Below are positions 1 through 8,241 of a DNA stretch of 64,000 nucleotides, in pieces. Each line of letters starts with the position of its first letter. The first letter of the stretch is position 1. The stretch spans positions 1 through 64,000 of the forward strand of contig JAUSBY010000006.1 in the NCBI GenBank assembly GCA_030651765.1, given 5' to 3'. Below the pieces are notes generated by a model that did not search any database, was not told the origin of the DNA, and was given only the letters and a program-made list of their open reading frames with translations. Position numbers and translations under genes: made by a program. Source of the DNA: Coriobacteriia bacterium (GTDB taxonomy: Bacteria > Actinomycetota > Coriobacteriia > Anaerosomatales > Anaerosomataceae).

Positions 1-603
1 GCTGCCATCGCCGCGGGTGAACTCGCGTGCACGGCGTGCCACGGTGAGGACGCAGGCGATCACCTCGCGCTCCACGACTCCGCGCTATCGCCGTTCTGCG
101 CCACATGCCACGAGCCCAACCTCGTGGACGAGCACGACGGCTACGACTGCGCAACCTGCCACGGTAGCACGGACCCGGCGGTTGTCGCTGCCATCGCCGC
201 GGGTGAACTGGAGTGCCTGGCGTGTCACGGCGAGGATGCCGGCGATCACCTCGCGCTCCATGACTCCGATCTCTCAGCCTTCTGCGCCGACTGCCACGAG
301 CCCAACTTGATCGACGAGCACGACGGCTACGACTGCGCGGCGTGCCATTCGAGCACCGAGCAGGATGTGGTCGACGCCATCGCTGCGGGGGACCTGGCGT
401 GCACCGCGTGCCACGATGCGGACGCCGGCGACCACCTCGCGCTCCACGACTCGACGCTCGATCCGGCGTGCGCGGCATGCCACGAGCCGAACCTCGTCGA
501 CGAGCACGAGGGGCTCGACTGCGCAACCTGCCACGGCAGCACGGACCCGACGGTTGTCGCTGCCATCGCCGCGGGTGAACTCGCGTGCACGGCGTGCCAC
601 GAC
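1..603 (+). repeat. 186-bp tandem coding repeats in the cytochrome gene
   Basis: The segment encoding AAIAAGEL recurs at 1, 187, 373 and 559, a spacing of exactly 186 bp (62 codons) each time. Three full units are visible. The fourth diverges after about 45 bp, and the array continues upstream of the window. Units are near-identical at the DNA level, which suggests recent duplication or homogenisation by recombination. Each unit carries three CxxCH motifs. Confidence 0.95.
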
Positions 604-1206
604 CTCGCTGAGCACCCCTATGTGGTTGAACTGCACACCGCCACGGTGGGCGCGGAGCAGATCTCCGGCACGCTTATCGATGAGTTGGGCGTCCCGTTCA
701 CGCGTTACGACGGTTCAACGCAGACCTACGGTGGCCAGACATGCGGTGCGTGCCACTCCATGGACCTGGCGGAGGAGCATACCAAGCCGTCGTCCTCGGT
801 CGCCGCAGACGGCTGCGCGGCGTGCCACCCGTCGCCGCGCGACGAGTTCGAGACGTGGGATGGGACCTGTCTCCAGAGCGGCTGCCACGCGGCGGCCACG
901 CTGCACGACGATATGCCACTGAAGCACTCGTGGTCGGCGTGGTCCACCTCCGGCCAGGCGGCGACCTGCGGGTACGTGTCGTCCGGGTCCGGTAGGGGGT
1001 GCCACGTGGGTGAGTGGACGCTCGACCTCGCCGCGGTCCACGAGGAGGCCACGCACTTCGGGACCGTCTTCGTCGACACGAGCGGCTACCCGGACGGCTG
1101 TGCGTTCTGCCACAGCTCGAACACGGCCGTACCCGTCACTCCCACCGCCTGCACCGACTGCCATGGCAGCGCAGGCAGCCGTCACAATCCGGTGCCGCTC
1201 CCGTAG
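1..1206 (+). CDS. multiheme c-type cytochrome, 3' part
   Basis: The reading frame is open from the first base, so the start lies outside the window. The visible 401 residues hold 14 canonical CxxCH heme-binding motifs. There are also two longer candidates, CLQSGCH (CX4CH) and a CX10CH near residue 322-334. Most motifs sit in a 62-residue repeat with three CxxCH each; the last third is not repeated. There is no C-terminal membrane anchor or wall-binding module. Proteins of this kind are exported, loaded with heme outside the membrane and used as electron conduits, for example in extracellular electron transfer or respiration. That role is inferred here because no partner gene is visible downstream. 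The gene ends 44 bp before a toxin-antitoxin pair with its own promoter. Confidence 0.9.
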   Translation, partial: AAIAAGELACTACHGEDAGDHLALHDSALSPFCATCHEPNLVDEHDGYDCATCHGSTDPAVVAAIAAGELECLACHGEDAGDHLALHDSDLSAFCADCHEPNLIDEHDGYDCAACHSSTEQDVVDAIAAGDLACTACHDADAGDHLALHDSTLDPACAACHEPNLVDEHEGLDCATCHGSTDPTVVAAIAAGELACTACHDLAEHPYVVELHTATVGAEQISGTLIDELGVPFTRYDGSTQTYGGQTCGACHSMDLAEEHTKPSSSVAADGCAACHPSPRDEFETWDGTCLQSGCHAAATLHDDMPLKHSWSAWSTSGQAATCGYVSSGSGRGCHVGEWTLDLAAVHEEATHFGTVFVDTSGYPDGCAFCHSSNTAVPVTPTACTDCHGSAGSRHNPVPLP

Positions 1207-1215
1207 GTCCGGCAT

Positions 1216-1250
1216 TTCCTGTAGATTCCTATAGGTGCTAGTATAAGCCT
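1216..1250 (+). promoter_or_regulatory. promoter and candidate operator of mntA-hepT
   Basis: An extended -10, TGC-TAGTAT, ends at 1244, six bases before the ATG at 1251, and no Shine-Dalgarno is visible. A leaderless transcript is therefore likely. A perfect 8-bp palindrome CCTATAGG lies at 1228-1235 between the presumed -35 and -10, and a related half-site (GCCTAT) abuts the start codon. An operator bound by the antitoxin's own HTH domain is a reasonable inference. Confidence 0.5.
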
Positions 1251-1760
1251 ATGGACGACCTTCTCGACATCGCAACTGTCGCGCGCCATCTGGGCGTGTC
1301 GGAGCGCACCGTCTACAACCGCGTTCGCGCGGGCGACCTGCCGGCGCTCAAGATCGGTCGCCTGTGGCGGGTTCGGGCGCGCGATCTTGAGCGGTGGCTT
1401 GCGTCGTCCAGCCACACGGTGGATCAGCACGACACGAAAGCGGGGCACGCGGCCGGCCGGCGCCTTCTCGAGCGGCATCGCGGTGAGATCGAGGCGGCAT
1501 GCATCCGCCACCACGTGAAGCGCCTCGACGCATTTGGGTCGGTCCTGCGTGACGACTTCACTCCTGAGAGCGATATCGACTTCCTGGTTGATTTCCTGCC
1601 CGTGGATGCGCGTGGGTTCAGCCACCCGTACTGGTCGCTTGCCGATGAGCTCGAGTTCATCTTCGGTCGCTCTATCGACCTCGTCATGGTCAGTGCGGTG
1701 ACCAACCCGTACCTTACTGACGAACTCGAGTCATCTCGGGAGACGCTCTATGCGGCGTAG
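1251..1760 (+). CDS. mntA: MntA-type nucleotidyltransferase antitoxin with N-terminal HTH domain
   Basis: This 169-residue protein has two parts. Residues about 1-50 are an excisionase/MerR-like helix-turn-helix (DIATVARHLGVSERTVYNR, then KIGRLWRVRARDLERWL). Residues about 75-169 are a minimal nucleotidyltransferase with the signature GS-x10-DID (G99, S100, then D111 and D113 region). In the HepT-MntA family the antitoxin silences HepT by adding AMP to a tyrosine near its RNase motif. Most MntA proteins are the nucleotidyltransferase domain alone, so the fused DNA-binding domain is unusual and suggests autoregulation. The gene overlaps hepT by 11 bp. Confidence 0.85.
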   Translation: MDDLLDIATVARHLGVSERTVYNRVRAGDLPALKIGRLWRVRARDLERWLASSSHTVDQHDTKAGHAAGRRLLERHRGEIEAACIRHHVKRLDAFGSVLRDDFTPESDIDFLVDFLPVDARGFSHPYWSLADELEFIFGRSIDLVMVSAVTNPYLTDELESSRETLYAA

Positions 1761-2094
1761 TGCGTCAGTCCTGCTTCGTGACGCGATCGAGGCCGCGGAT
1801 TCGATCAGGTCCATCGTCGCCAGTACGACGATGGACGAGTACCTGACGACCCGCATGCTGCGTTCAGCCGTCGAACGCGAGTTCTTGATCATCGGTGAGG
1901 TGCTCAATGCACTGGACGGTCTCGGCCCCGACGCCCGCCAGCACGTCACCGACCTCGGCCGGATCGTCGGGCTTCGCAACCGTCTCGCACACGGTTACGA
2001 CACGATCGACGACGCGATGGTGTGGTCTGTCGCGCTCGACCACATCCCGCCTCTGCTCGCCGAGCTCCGCTCCTGGCTCGCGGAAGCGATCTGA
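1750..2094 (+). CDS. hepT: HepT-like ribonuclease toxin (DUF86)
   Basis: This 114-residue helical protein carries the HEPN/HepT catalytic signature R-x4-H-x-Y as RNRLAHGY near residues 77-84. In the family the Arg and His form the RNase site, and the Tyr is the residue AMPylated by MntA. The start codon overlaps the 3' end of mntA by 11 bp, the normal coupled arrangement for this toxin-antitoxin type. I see no degeneration, so the toxin should be active if released. Family assignment is firm; the target RNA is unknown. Confidence 0.88.
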   Translation: MRRSASVLLRDAIEAADSIRSIVASTTMDEYLTTRMLRSAVEREFLIIGEVLNALDGLGPDARQHVTDLGRIVGLRNRLAHGYDTIDDAMVWSVALDHIPPLLAELRSWLAEAI

Positions 2095-2121
2095 CCGCTC
2101 ACTTCGTTCGGTCTGCTGCGT

Positions 2122-2127
2122 TACACT
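2122..2127 (+). promoter_or_regulatory. candidate -10 element for ilvE
   Basis: TACACT lies 37 bases upstream of the ilvE ATG, with a GAGGGGAG ribosome-binding site between them. No good -35 is seen at the expected distance, so support is moderate. Confidence 0.35.
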
Positions 2128-2163
2128 ATCCCGATACTGCGCACCGCACGAGGGGAGACGGTC

Positions 2164-3078
2164 ATGGCACTGCCCGAGGTGGAATTCATCTGGATGGACG
2201 GCGCGCTCGTGCCCTGGGCCGATGCCAAGGTCCACGTCCTCACGCACGCACTCCACTACGGTTCCGGTGTCTTCGAAGGCATACGCTGCTATGCCACCGA
2301 TGACGGCCCGGCGGTCTTCCGGCTGACCGAGCACATGGAGCGCTTCGAGCGCTCGGCCAAGATGCTCTTCATGGACCTCGGCTACCCGGTGGAGGAGATG
2401 GTCGCCTCGGTCAAGGAGACCATCCGCGCCAACAAGCTGCCGGCGTGCTACATCCGGCCACTCGCGTTCCGTGGCTACGGCGTCATGGGACTCGATCCGA
2501 TCCCCGCGCCGGTGAACGTCACGATCGCGGTCTGGCCCTGGGAGACGTACATGGGTGAAGAAGCGCTCGTCCACGGCGTGGACGTGGGCGTGTCGTCGTG
2601 GCGCCAGCGCGGCATCAACTCGCTGCCGCCGGCGATCAAGGCCACCGGCAACTACCTCAACTCCTCGCTCGCGCGCATCGAGGCCAATCGCCACGGCTAC
2701 AACGAGGCGATCCTTCTGAACGAGGAGGGCAGGGTCTGCGAGGGCACCGGGGAGAACCTCTTCATCGTCCGCGACGGCGTGATATCCACGCCGCCCGTGT
2801 CCGACGGTCTGCTGGAGGGCATCACCCGCGACTCGATCATGGTGATCGCCGATAACATGGACATCCCCGTGATCGAAGAGTCGCTGGTGCGCACCGACCT
2901 CTATACGGCCGACGAGATGTTCATGACCGGATCGGCGGCCGAGATCGTCCCCGTGCGCTCGGTGGACGGCCGCGTGCTTGGCGATGCCGGTCCGATCACA
3001 CTCGAGCTTCAGCGCACGTACTTCGATGTCGTGCACGGACGGGTGTCCGAGTACGAGGAGTGGCTGGAGCGGGTCTAG
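2164..3078 (+). CDS. ilvE: branched-chain amino acid aminotransferase
   Basis: This 304-residue class IV PLP aminotransferase catalyses the last step of leucine, isoleucine and valine synthesis, using glutamate as amino donor. The PLP lysine is K159 in PPAIKATGNYLN, and the EGTGENLF and TGSAAEIVPV segments typical of IlvE follow. The ATG is preceded by GAGGGGAG at a good distance. Length matches the family. It stands alone here, but citramalate synthase, which feeds the isoleucine pathway, is one gene further on. Confidence 0.95.
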   Translation: MALPEVEFIWMDGALVPWADAKVHVLTHALHYGSGVFEGIRCYATDDGPAVFRLTEHMERFERSAKMLFMDLGYPVEEMVASVKETIRANKLPACYIRPLAFRGYGVMGLDPIPAPVNVTIAVWPWETYMGEEALVHGVDVGVSSWRQRGINSLPPAIKATGNYLNSSLARIEANRHGYNEAILLNEEGRVCEGTGENLFIVRDGVISTPPVSDGLLEGITRDSIMVIADNMDIPVIEESLVRTDLYTADEMFMTGSAAEIVPVRSVDGRVLGDAGPITLELQRTYFDVVHGRVSEYEEWLERV

Positions 3079-3148
3079 CCACTCACCCGGGCACGGTGTT
3101 TGCACGAAACGATTCATCACGCCGTTGCGACGTCTGGAGCGAATCACG

Positions 3149-5146
3149 GTGAGTAGTAGGCAGCGCGCCATCAGGGTGCTTTCCTCGGTCCTGATCGTGC
3201 TGACCGTCTTCCTCGTGATACTTCTGGCGTTATCCGCTGCGCTCGTGGTCCTCTCGGGCAGGCTTCCCGACCTCAGTGCTGACTCGGGAGAACTCGGGAT
3301 CGCCGAGACGTCCATCGTCTACGCTGCCGACGGCAGTGTGCTGGCCGAGTGGTACGACGAACAGGACCGGGTCGTCGTCGCCAACGACGTCATACCCCTC
3401 CATCTCAAGCAAGCAGCCGTTGCGATCGAGGACAAGCGCTTCTACGAGCACGGGGGTGTCGATCCACAGGCGATCGGGCGTGCGCTTTCAGTCAACTCGC
3501 AGGCCGGCGAGGTTCGCCAGGGTGGCTCGACCATCACCCAACAGACGGTGAAGATGCTGTTCACCGACGGTGAGCGTACGTTGACGCGCAAGATCGAGGA
3601 GGCTTTGCTCGCGCTCTCGCTCGAGACGCGGGCGGAGAAGGAGGACGTGCTCGGGGTCTACCTCAACACGGTCTACTTCGGGCGTGGCGCCTACGGTGTC
3701 GAGAGCGCCGCGCGCCGCTTCTTCGGGGCGAGGACGCAGGACCTGACGCTCTCGCAGTGCGCGCTTCTTGCCGGATGCATCCAGTCGCCGACGCGGTACG
3801 ACCCGTTCGTGAATCCTGCGCCCGCCCTCGAGCGTCGCAACGTCGTTCTGAGGGAGATGCGCGAGCAGGGGTACGTCACGCCGGAGGTCGCGGCGGCGGC
3901 TTCAGCCGAACCGCTTGGGCTCAAGGAGGACGCCCCGGCCACGACGCCGTTCGCCCCCTACTTCGTGGAGTACGTCAGGCGCGACCTGCTCGAGCGTCTC
4001 GGCTCCGAGCGGCTCTACCACGGCGGGCTCCGCATCTACACGACGCTCGATCCGGACGCGCAGCGTGCGGCCGAGGCAGCAGCCCGGGCGGTCCTGCCGG
4101 ATGCGGACGACCCCGAGGTTGCGATCGCGGCGGTGCGTTGGAGCGACGGGGCCGTCGTGGCCCTCGTCGGAGGGCGGGACTTCCAGGCCGAGCAGTTCGA
4201 CCTCGCGACGCAGGGTAAACGGCAGACCGGCTCGGCGTTCAAGCCCTTCGTGTTGGCTGCGGCGCTCGAGCAGGGCCACACGCTCGACTCGGTGTGGGAC
4301 GCATCCCCCTTCTCGACACCGGTCAAGGATGAGGTCTGGCACGTGGAGAACTACGAGAACAGCATCACGTCGGGGACCTACACGCTCGAGACCGCTACCA
4401 TCTGGTCCATCAACACCATCTACGCGCGCCTGATCACGGCTGTCGGTCCAGACAAGGTCGTGGACGTGGCGCACCGCATGGGCATCACATCGCCGCTCGA
4501 CCCGGACCCCGCCATCGCCCTGGGAGGGCTGAAGACGGGTGTCTGCCCGCTCGAGATGGCCTCGGCGTTTGGCACCATCGCGAACAAAGGAGTGGCGATC
4601 GTCCCGTCGGGCGTCGATTGCGTGACCGACGATGCGGGTGACCTCGTCTACGCTCCCGATCGAACGGGTTCGCGGGCGATCTCCGAGCCCGTTGCCGCCA
4701 CCCTCGCCGGAGTCCTGAACTCCGTGTACGCGCGGGGAACCGGCAGCGGTGCGGACTTCGGTCAGTGGGCGGCGGTGAAGACGGGGACCGCCCAGTCGTG
4801 GAGAGACGCGTGGCTCGTGGGATACTCAGGCGATCTCAGCGCGGCGGTCTGGGTCGGCTACCCCAAGGCCCAGGTTGCGATGGACAACGTGCACGGGATC
4901 CGGGTCACGGGTGGAAGCTTCCCGGCGCAGGTGTGGAAGGGCTTCATGCAGGTCGCCTCGGCGGGTCCGATCCAGCCCGAACCGGCAACCGACGCGGAGG
5001 GCGACGTCGGACCCGGGCCGGCGAACCAGGTCTACACGCTGTGCGCTGGCTCACTCAAGATCGCACGTCCGGACTGCCCGGAGCCGATGGAACTCGCGTT
5101 CCCTCCGGGCGCCATCTCGGAGGAGCTGTGCACGCTGGAGCACTGA
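3149..5146 (+). CDS. class A penicillin-binding protein (transglycosylase/transpeptidase)
   Basis: Bifunctional peptidoglycan synthase of 665 residues. One N-terminal membrane helix (about residues 8-32) is followed by a GT51 glycosyltransferase domain with catalytic E94 in EDKRFYEHGG and the GGSTITQQ motif. A transpeptidase domain follows with SAFK (S362, K365), SIN (S420) and KTGT (K544). I chose the GTG at 3149 because GGAG lies 9 bases upstream and the membrane helix then begins properly; the frame is open further 5' but that part overlaps ilvE. It polymerises and cross-links peptidoglycan at the outer face of the membrane. The C-terminal tail is short, without PASTA repeats. Confidence 0.93.
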   Translation: MSSRQRAIRVLSSVLIVLTVFLVILLALSAALVVLSGRLPDLSADSGELGIAETSIVYAADGSVLAEWYDEQDRVVVANDVIPLHLKQAAVAIEDKRFYEHGGVDPQAIGRALSVNSQAGEVRQGGSTITQQTVKMLFTDGERTLTRKIEEALLALSLETRAEKEDVLGVYLNTVYFGRGAYGVESAARRFFGARTQDLTLSQCALLAGCIQSPTRYDPFVNPAPALERRNVVLREMREQGYVTPEVAAAASAEPLGLKEDAPATTPFAPYFVEYVRRDLLERLGSERLYHGGLRIYTTLDPDAQRAAEAAARAVLPDADDPEVAIAAVRWSDGAVVALVGGRDFQAEQFDLATQGKRQTGSAFKPFVLAAALEQGHTLDSVWDASPFSTPVKDEVWHVENYENSITSGTYTLETATIWSINTIYARLITAVGPDKVVDVAHRMGITSPLDPDPAIALGGLKTGVCPLEMASAFGTIANKGVAIVPSGVDCVTDDAGDLVYAPDRTGSRAISEPVAATLAGVLNSVYARGTGSGADFGQWAAVKTGTAQSWRDAWLVGYSGDLSAAVWVGYPKAQVAMDNVHGIRVTGGSFPAQVWKGFMQVASAGPIQPEPATDAEGDVGPGPANQVYTLCAGSLKIARPDCPEPMELAFPPGAISEELCTLEH

Positions 5147-5190
5147 TGGCGTCGCTCTCCCCGGCTCGCCGCCGCCACGGCTCGGTCGGT

Positions 5191-5196
5191 TACAAT
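5191..5196 (+). promoter_or_regulatory. -10 element for cimA
   Basis: TACAAT sits 38 bases upstream of the cimA ATG, in the gap after the penicillin-binding protein gene. The -35 region is not convincing. Confidence 0.45.
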
Positions 5197-5234
5197 GGGC
5201 CATCGCAGGTCACAGCAGCGAAAGGCCGTGTCCG

Positions 5235-6806
5235 ATGGTCACCCTCTACGACACAACGCTCCGTGACGGCACCCAGCGCGAGGGGCTGTCGTTATCGGTG
5301 GATGACAAACTGCGCATCGCCATGCGCCTCGACGACCTCGGCGTGCACTACATCGAGGGTGGATTTCCGGGCTCGAATCCCAAGGACAGCGAGTTCTTCG
5401 AGCGCGCGCGCGACCTCAAGCTCGAGACTGCGGTGATCTCGGCGTTCGGGGCCACGTGCCGCAAGGGCGTCGCGGCCGCCGATGACGAGGGCCTGCGTGC
5501 GCTGCTCGAGACGGGCTGCGAGGCGCTGTGCGTCTTCGGCAAGGCGTGGGACCTGCACGTGACCGAGACGCTTCATGCCGCGCTCGAGGAGAACGTGCGC
5601 ATGGTTCGCGACACCGTGGAGCACCTGAAGGCGGCCGGTCGCACGGTGTTCTTCGATGCCGAGCACTTCTTCGACGGCTACGCGGCCAACGCCGCCTACG
5701 CGCTCGAGGTATGTCGTGCCGCTGCAACAGCAGGCGCGGATGCGGTGGTACTGTGCGACACCAACGGCGGCACGTTGCCGCACGTCGTGGCGAAGGTGGT
5801 TCGCGAGATGGCCGAGGCGCTGCCGGGCGTGACCCTCGGCATCCACGCGCACAACGACAACGCTTGCGCGGTGGCCAACTCCCTTGTGGCTGTCGACGCG
5901 GGCTGCACGCACGTGCAGGGCACCGCCAACGGCTACGGTGAGCGGGCGGGCAACGCGGACCTTTTCTCGATCGTGCCGGCGCTCGTCATCAAGATGGGGC
6001 GCGAGTGCATCTCGGCCGAGCAACTCAAGCTTCTGACCGAGGTGTCGCACTTCGTGGCCGAGACCGCCAATATCGCGCCCGATACACACCAGCCGTATGT
6101 GGGCGCCAGTGCGTTCGCGCACAAGGGCGGCGTCCACGCGAGCGCTGCCGCGCGCCTGCCCGAGGCCTACGAGCACGTCGATCCGGCTGCCGTCGGTAAC
6201 TTCGCGCGCGTGGTGGTGAGCGAGCTCGCCGGCAGGGCGTCGCTCACGATGAAGGCGGCCGAGCTCGGCATCGACCTTTCCGCCGATCAGGCGACCGTCG
6301 CTCGCGTGCTCGACGGCATCAAGGAGCTGGAGCACCGCGGATACAGCTTCGAGACCGCCGACGCCTCGCTCGAGGTCATGCTCAAGAAGGAGATCGGCAC
6401 GTACGAGCGATTCTTCACACTCGAGAGCTTCCGCTGTCTCATGGAGAAGCGCGAAGACGGCCGGGTGATGACCGAGGCAACCATCAAGGTTCATGTGGGC
6501 GGTCACCGCTATATCGCCACGGCCGAGGGTAACGGTCCCGTGAACGCGCTCGACGGTGCGCTCAGGCTTGCCATCGGCCGGTTCTACCCGGCGCTCACCG
6601 ACATCGAGCTCACCGACTTCAAGGTTCGCGTGCTCGACGAGAAGAAGGGCACCGGCGCGGTCACGCGCGTGCTCATCGAGTCGGGTGACGGCGAAAAGAG
6701 CTGGGGAACGGTGGGCGTCTCGGAGAACATCATCGAGGCGTCCTGGGAGGCGCTCGTCGACGCGGTGGAGTACGGCCTGGCGCACCCGAGAACGGCTGCC
6801 GAATAG
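5235..6806 (+). CDS. cimA: (R)-citramalate synthase
   Basis: This 523-residue enzyme condenses pyruvate with acetyl-CoA, the threonine-independent entry to isoleucine. The N-terminal HMGL-like TIM barrel begins MVTLYDTTLRDGTQREG and has the metal-binding HxH in GIHAHNDN near residue 203. The C-terminal LeuA-type regulatory domain (about 395-520) contains HRYIATAEGNGPVNALDGAL. The long middle and overall size fit the CimA/LeuA-related group of about 520 residues rather than homocitrate synthase. The start was set at the ATG with AAAGG 9 bases upstream; the upstream open frame overlaps the previous gene. LeuA-like activity cannot be excluded from sequence alone. Confidence 0.88.
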   Translation: MVTLYDTTLRDGTQREGLSLSVDDKLRIAMRLDDLGVHYIEGGFPGSNPKDSEFFERARDLKLETAVISAFGATCRKGVAAADDEGLRALLETGCEALCVFGKAWDLHVTETLHAALEENVRMVRDTVEHLKAAGRTVFFDAEHFFDGYAANAAYALEVCRAAATAGADAVVLCDTNGGTLPHVVAKVVREMAEALPGVTLGIHAHNDNACAVANSLVAVDAGCTHVQGTANGYGERAGNADLFSIVPALVIKMGRECISAEQLKLLTEVSHFVAETANIAPDTHQPYVGASAFAHKGGVHASAAARLPEAYEHVDPAAVGNFARVVVSELAGRASLTMKAAELGIDLSADQATVARVLDGIKELEHRGYSFETADASLEVMLKKEIGTYERFFTLESFRCLMEKREDGRVMTEATIKVHVGGHRYIATAEGNGPVNALDGALRLAIGRFYPALTDIELTDFKVRVLDEKKGTGAVTRVLIESGDGEKSWGTVGVSENIIEASWEALVDAVEYGLAHPRTAAE

Positions 6807-6808
6807 CC

Positions 6809-6893
6809 GGCTCGCGCCGGTTGGCTCGCGCCGTATACTTCACGCATCGGTTGGAGTAATATCCTGCATTCGGTAGGCCTCGCGCGCCTACCG
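6809..6893 (+). promoter_or_regulatory. direct repeat, -10 element and leader hairpin before the MFS gene
   Basis: GGCTCGCGCCG occurs twice, at 6809-6819 and 6823-6833. It is followed at once by TATACT (6834-6839), a good -10. A hairpin CGGTAGGC / GCCTACCG (6871-6878 with 6886-6893, 7-nt loop) then lies in the presumed untranslated leader. It has no T-tract, so I do not call it a terminator of cimA. The repeats may be an activator or repressor site. Confidence 0.4.
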
Positions 6894-6921
6894 GTCCTTC
6901 CGATTCGTCCTGGGGTCACAC

Positions 6922-8154
6922 ATGCTCCGCAGCAACCGCAACCTCGCGCTGGTCGTCCTCGCGCGATTCGTATCACGCCTCGGCGGCAGCGCCGTGTGGT
7001 TCATCGGCGTGTGGGGCACCGCCGCGTACACGCTCGGTGCGTCGCCGACGCAGCTGGCCCTCATGTCGGCCGCAAACGGCGTTGCCGCTATCATCGGTTC
7101 GCTCGTCGCCGGCGTACTCATCGACCGCTTCGGCCCCCGCAAGGTCATGATCGGTGCCGAGATCCTCTGCGTGCCACCGCTGGTGGCGATGCTGTTCGTC
7201 ACGTCGTTCCCCACGTTCGTGGCGTGTGCCGCCGTCTTCACGCTCTTCGGCGTGCCGACGTGGACCGCCGGTGCGTCGTTCGCGCCCTACATCGTCGAGG
7301 GTCGCAAACCCCTCGAGCGCGCCAACGCCTACATCGAAGGTGGCGGGTCGCTCGGCTTCGTGCTCGGCCCGGCTGCCGGCGCCCTGGTTTCAGCTGCATT
7401 CGGCATCCCCTCGGTCTTCGTGATCATGATCGTCGCGGCCGTACTCGCTGCCACCGCTGCGTGGTTCACGCGGATCGATGAGAATCCGCGCCCGCATATC
7501 TCGGGCAACGCATGGACCGACTTCACCCAGGGCCTGCGGCTCGCGTACACGACACGGTCGATCCGCTACTTCATCTTCCTCGGCTCGGCGGTGTGGTTCG
7601 GGTTTGGGGCGTTCTCCGCTCTCGAGCCGCTGTTCTACCGCGATGTCGTGGGCGTGGGTGTGGAATGGATCGGCTGGATGAACACCGCGTTCGGCGTCGG
7701 GCTGATCTCCGGCGCGGCGATGCTGCCGCGGCTGCCGCAGAAGCTCGTCTCGGCACGTGGCCTGACGGCTCTTACGGTGCTCACGGGGCTCGGGACCATG
7801 CTCTACGTCGGCTCGACCGACCTTCGCCTGATCGCCGTCGGCGCGCTGATCTGGGGTTCGTTCATCGGTGCGTTCGAGCCGTTGCTTCGCACACTGTTGC
7901 ACCTCGACTCACCGCACGAGTACGTCGGGCGCATCGTCGGCACGGCCCAGTGGCATCGCAGTGCCGGTGAACTCATCCCGCTGGCGTTCGTGCCCGGCCT
8001 TGCCGTCCTGATCGGCATACAGGAGACGCTCATCGCCGGCGGCGTTCTCGTCGCCATCGCGGCCGTTCTCGGTGTGCGCACGGCCTCGCGTATCGACCGC
8101 GACAGGCCGCCGCTCGAGGCCGAGCCCCTCGTTGCGGTGACTGAGGCCGTCTGA
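6922..8154 (+). CDS. MFS transporter (MFS_3-like exporter)
   Basis: A 410-residue integral membrane protein with about 12 hydrophobic segments. It carries the major facilitator loop motif between helices 2 and 3 (VLIDRFGPRKVMIGAE). The overall pattern resembles the MFS_3/enterobactin-exporter-like group of drug or metabolite efflux proteins. The substrate cannot be told from sequence or context. The leader contains a hairpin and a -10 element, so it is probably its own transcription unit. Confidence 0.85.
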   Translation: MLRSNRNLALVVLARFVSRLGGSAVWFIGVWGTAAYTLGASPTQLALMSAANGVAAIIGSLVAGVLIDRFGPRKVMIGAEILCVPPLVAMLFVTSFPTFVACAAVFTLFGVPTWTAGASFAPYIVEGRKPLERANAYIEGGGSLGFVLGPAAGALVSAAFGIPSVFVIMIVAAVLAATAAWFTRIDENPRPHISGNAWTDFTQGLRLAYTTRSIRYFIFLGSAVWFGFGAFSALEPLFYRDVVGVGVEWIGWMNTAFGVGLISGAAMLPRLPQKLVSARGLTALTVLTGLGTMLYVGSTDLRLIAVGALIWGSFIGAFEPLLRTLLHLDSPHEYVGRIVGTAQWHRSAGELIPLAFVPGLAVLIGIQETLIAGGVLVAIAAVLGVRTASRIDRDRPPLEAEPLVAVTEAV

Positions 8155-8241
8155 GCCGTGATGGTGTGGGTGCAGGACTCCGACCCCTTCATGTGGAACC
8201 TAACCAACGAACGGCTGTGACCCGGAAGGGGGCAAGCCCGC

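Noticed and set aside
1-603. CRISPR array
   Set aside because: The repeats are 186 bp, contiguous and coding, without spacers.
1864-3315. 483-codon minus-strand open frame over ilvE
   Set aside because: Shadow of ilvE and the penicillin-binding protein gene; no recognisable domain and no ribosome-binding site.
6871-6893. Hairpin as terminator of cimA
   Set aside because: No T-tract follows and a good -10 element precedes it, so it belongs to the leader of the next gene.
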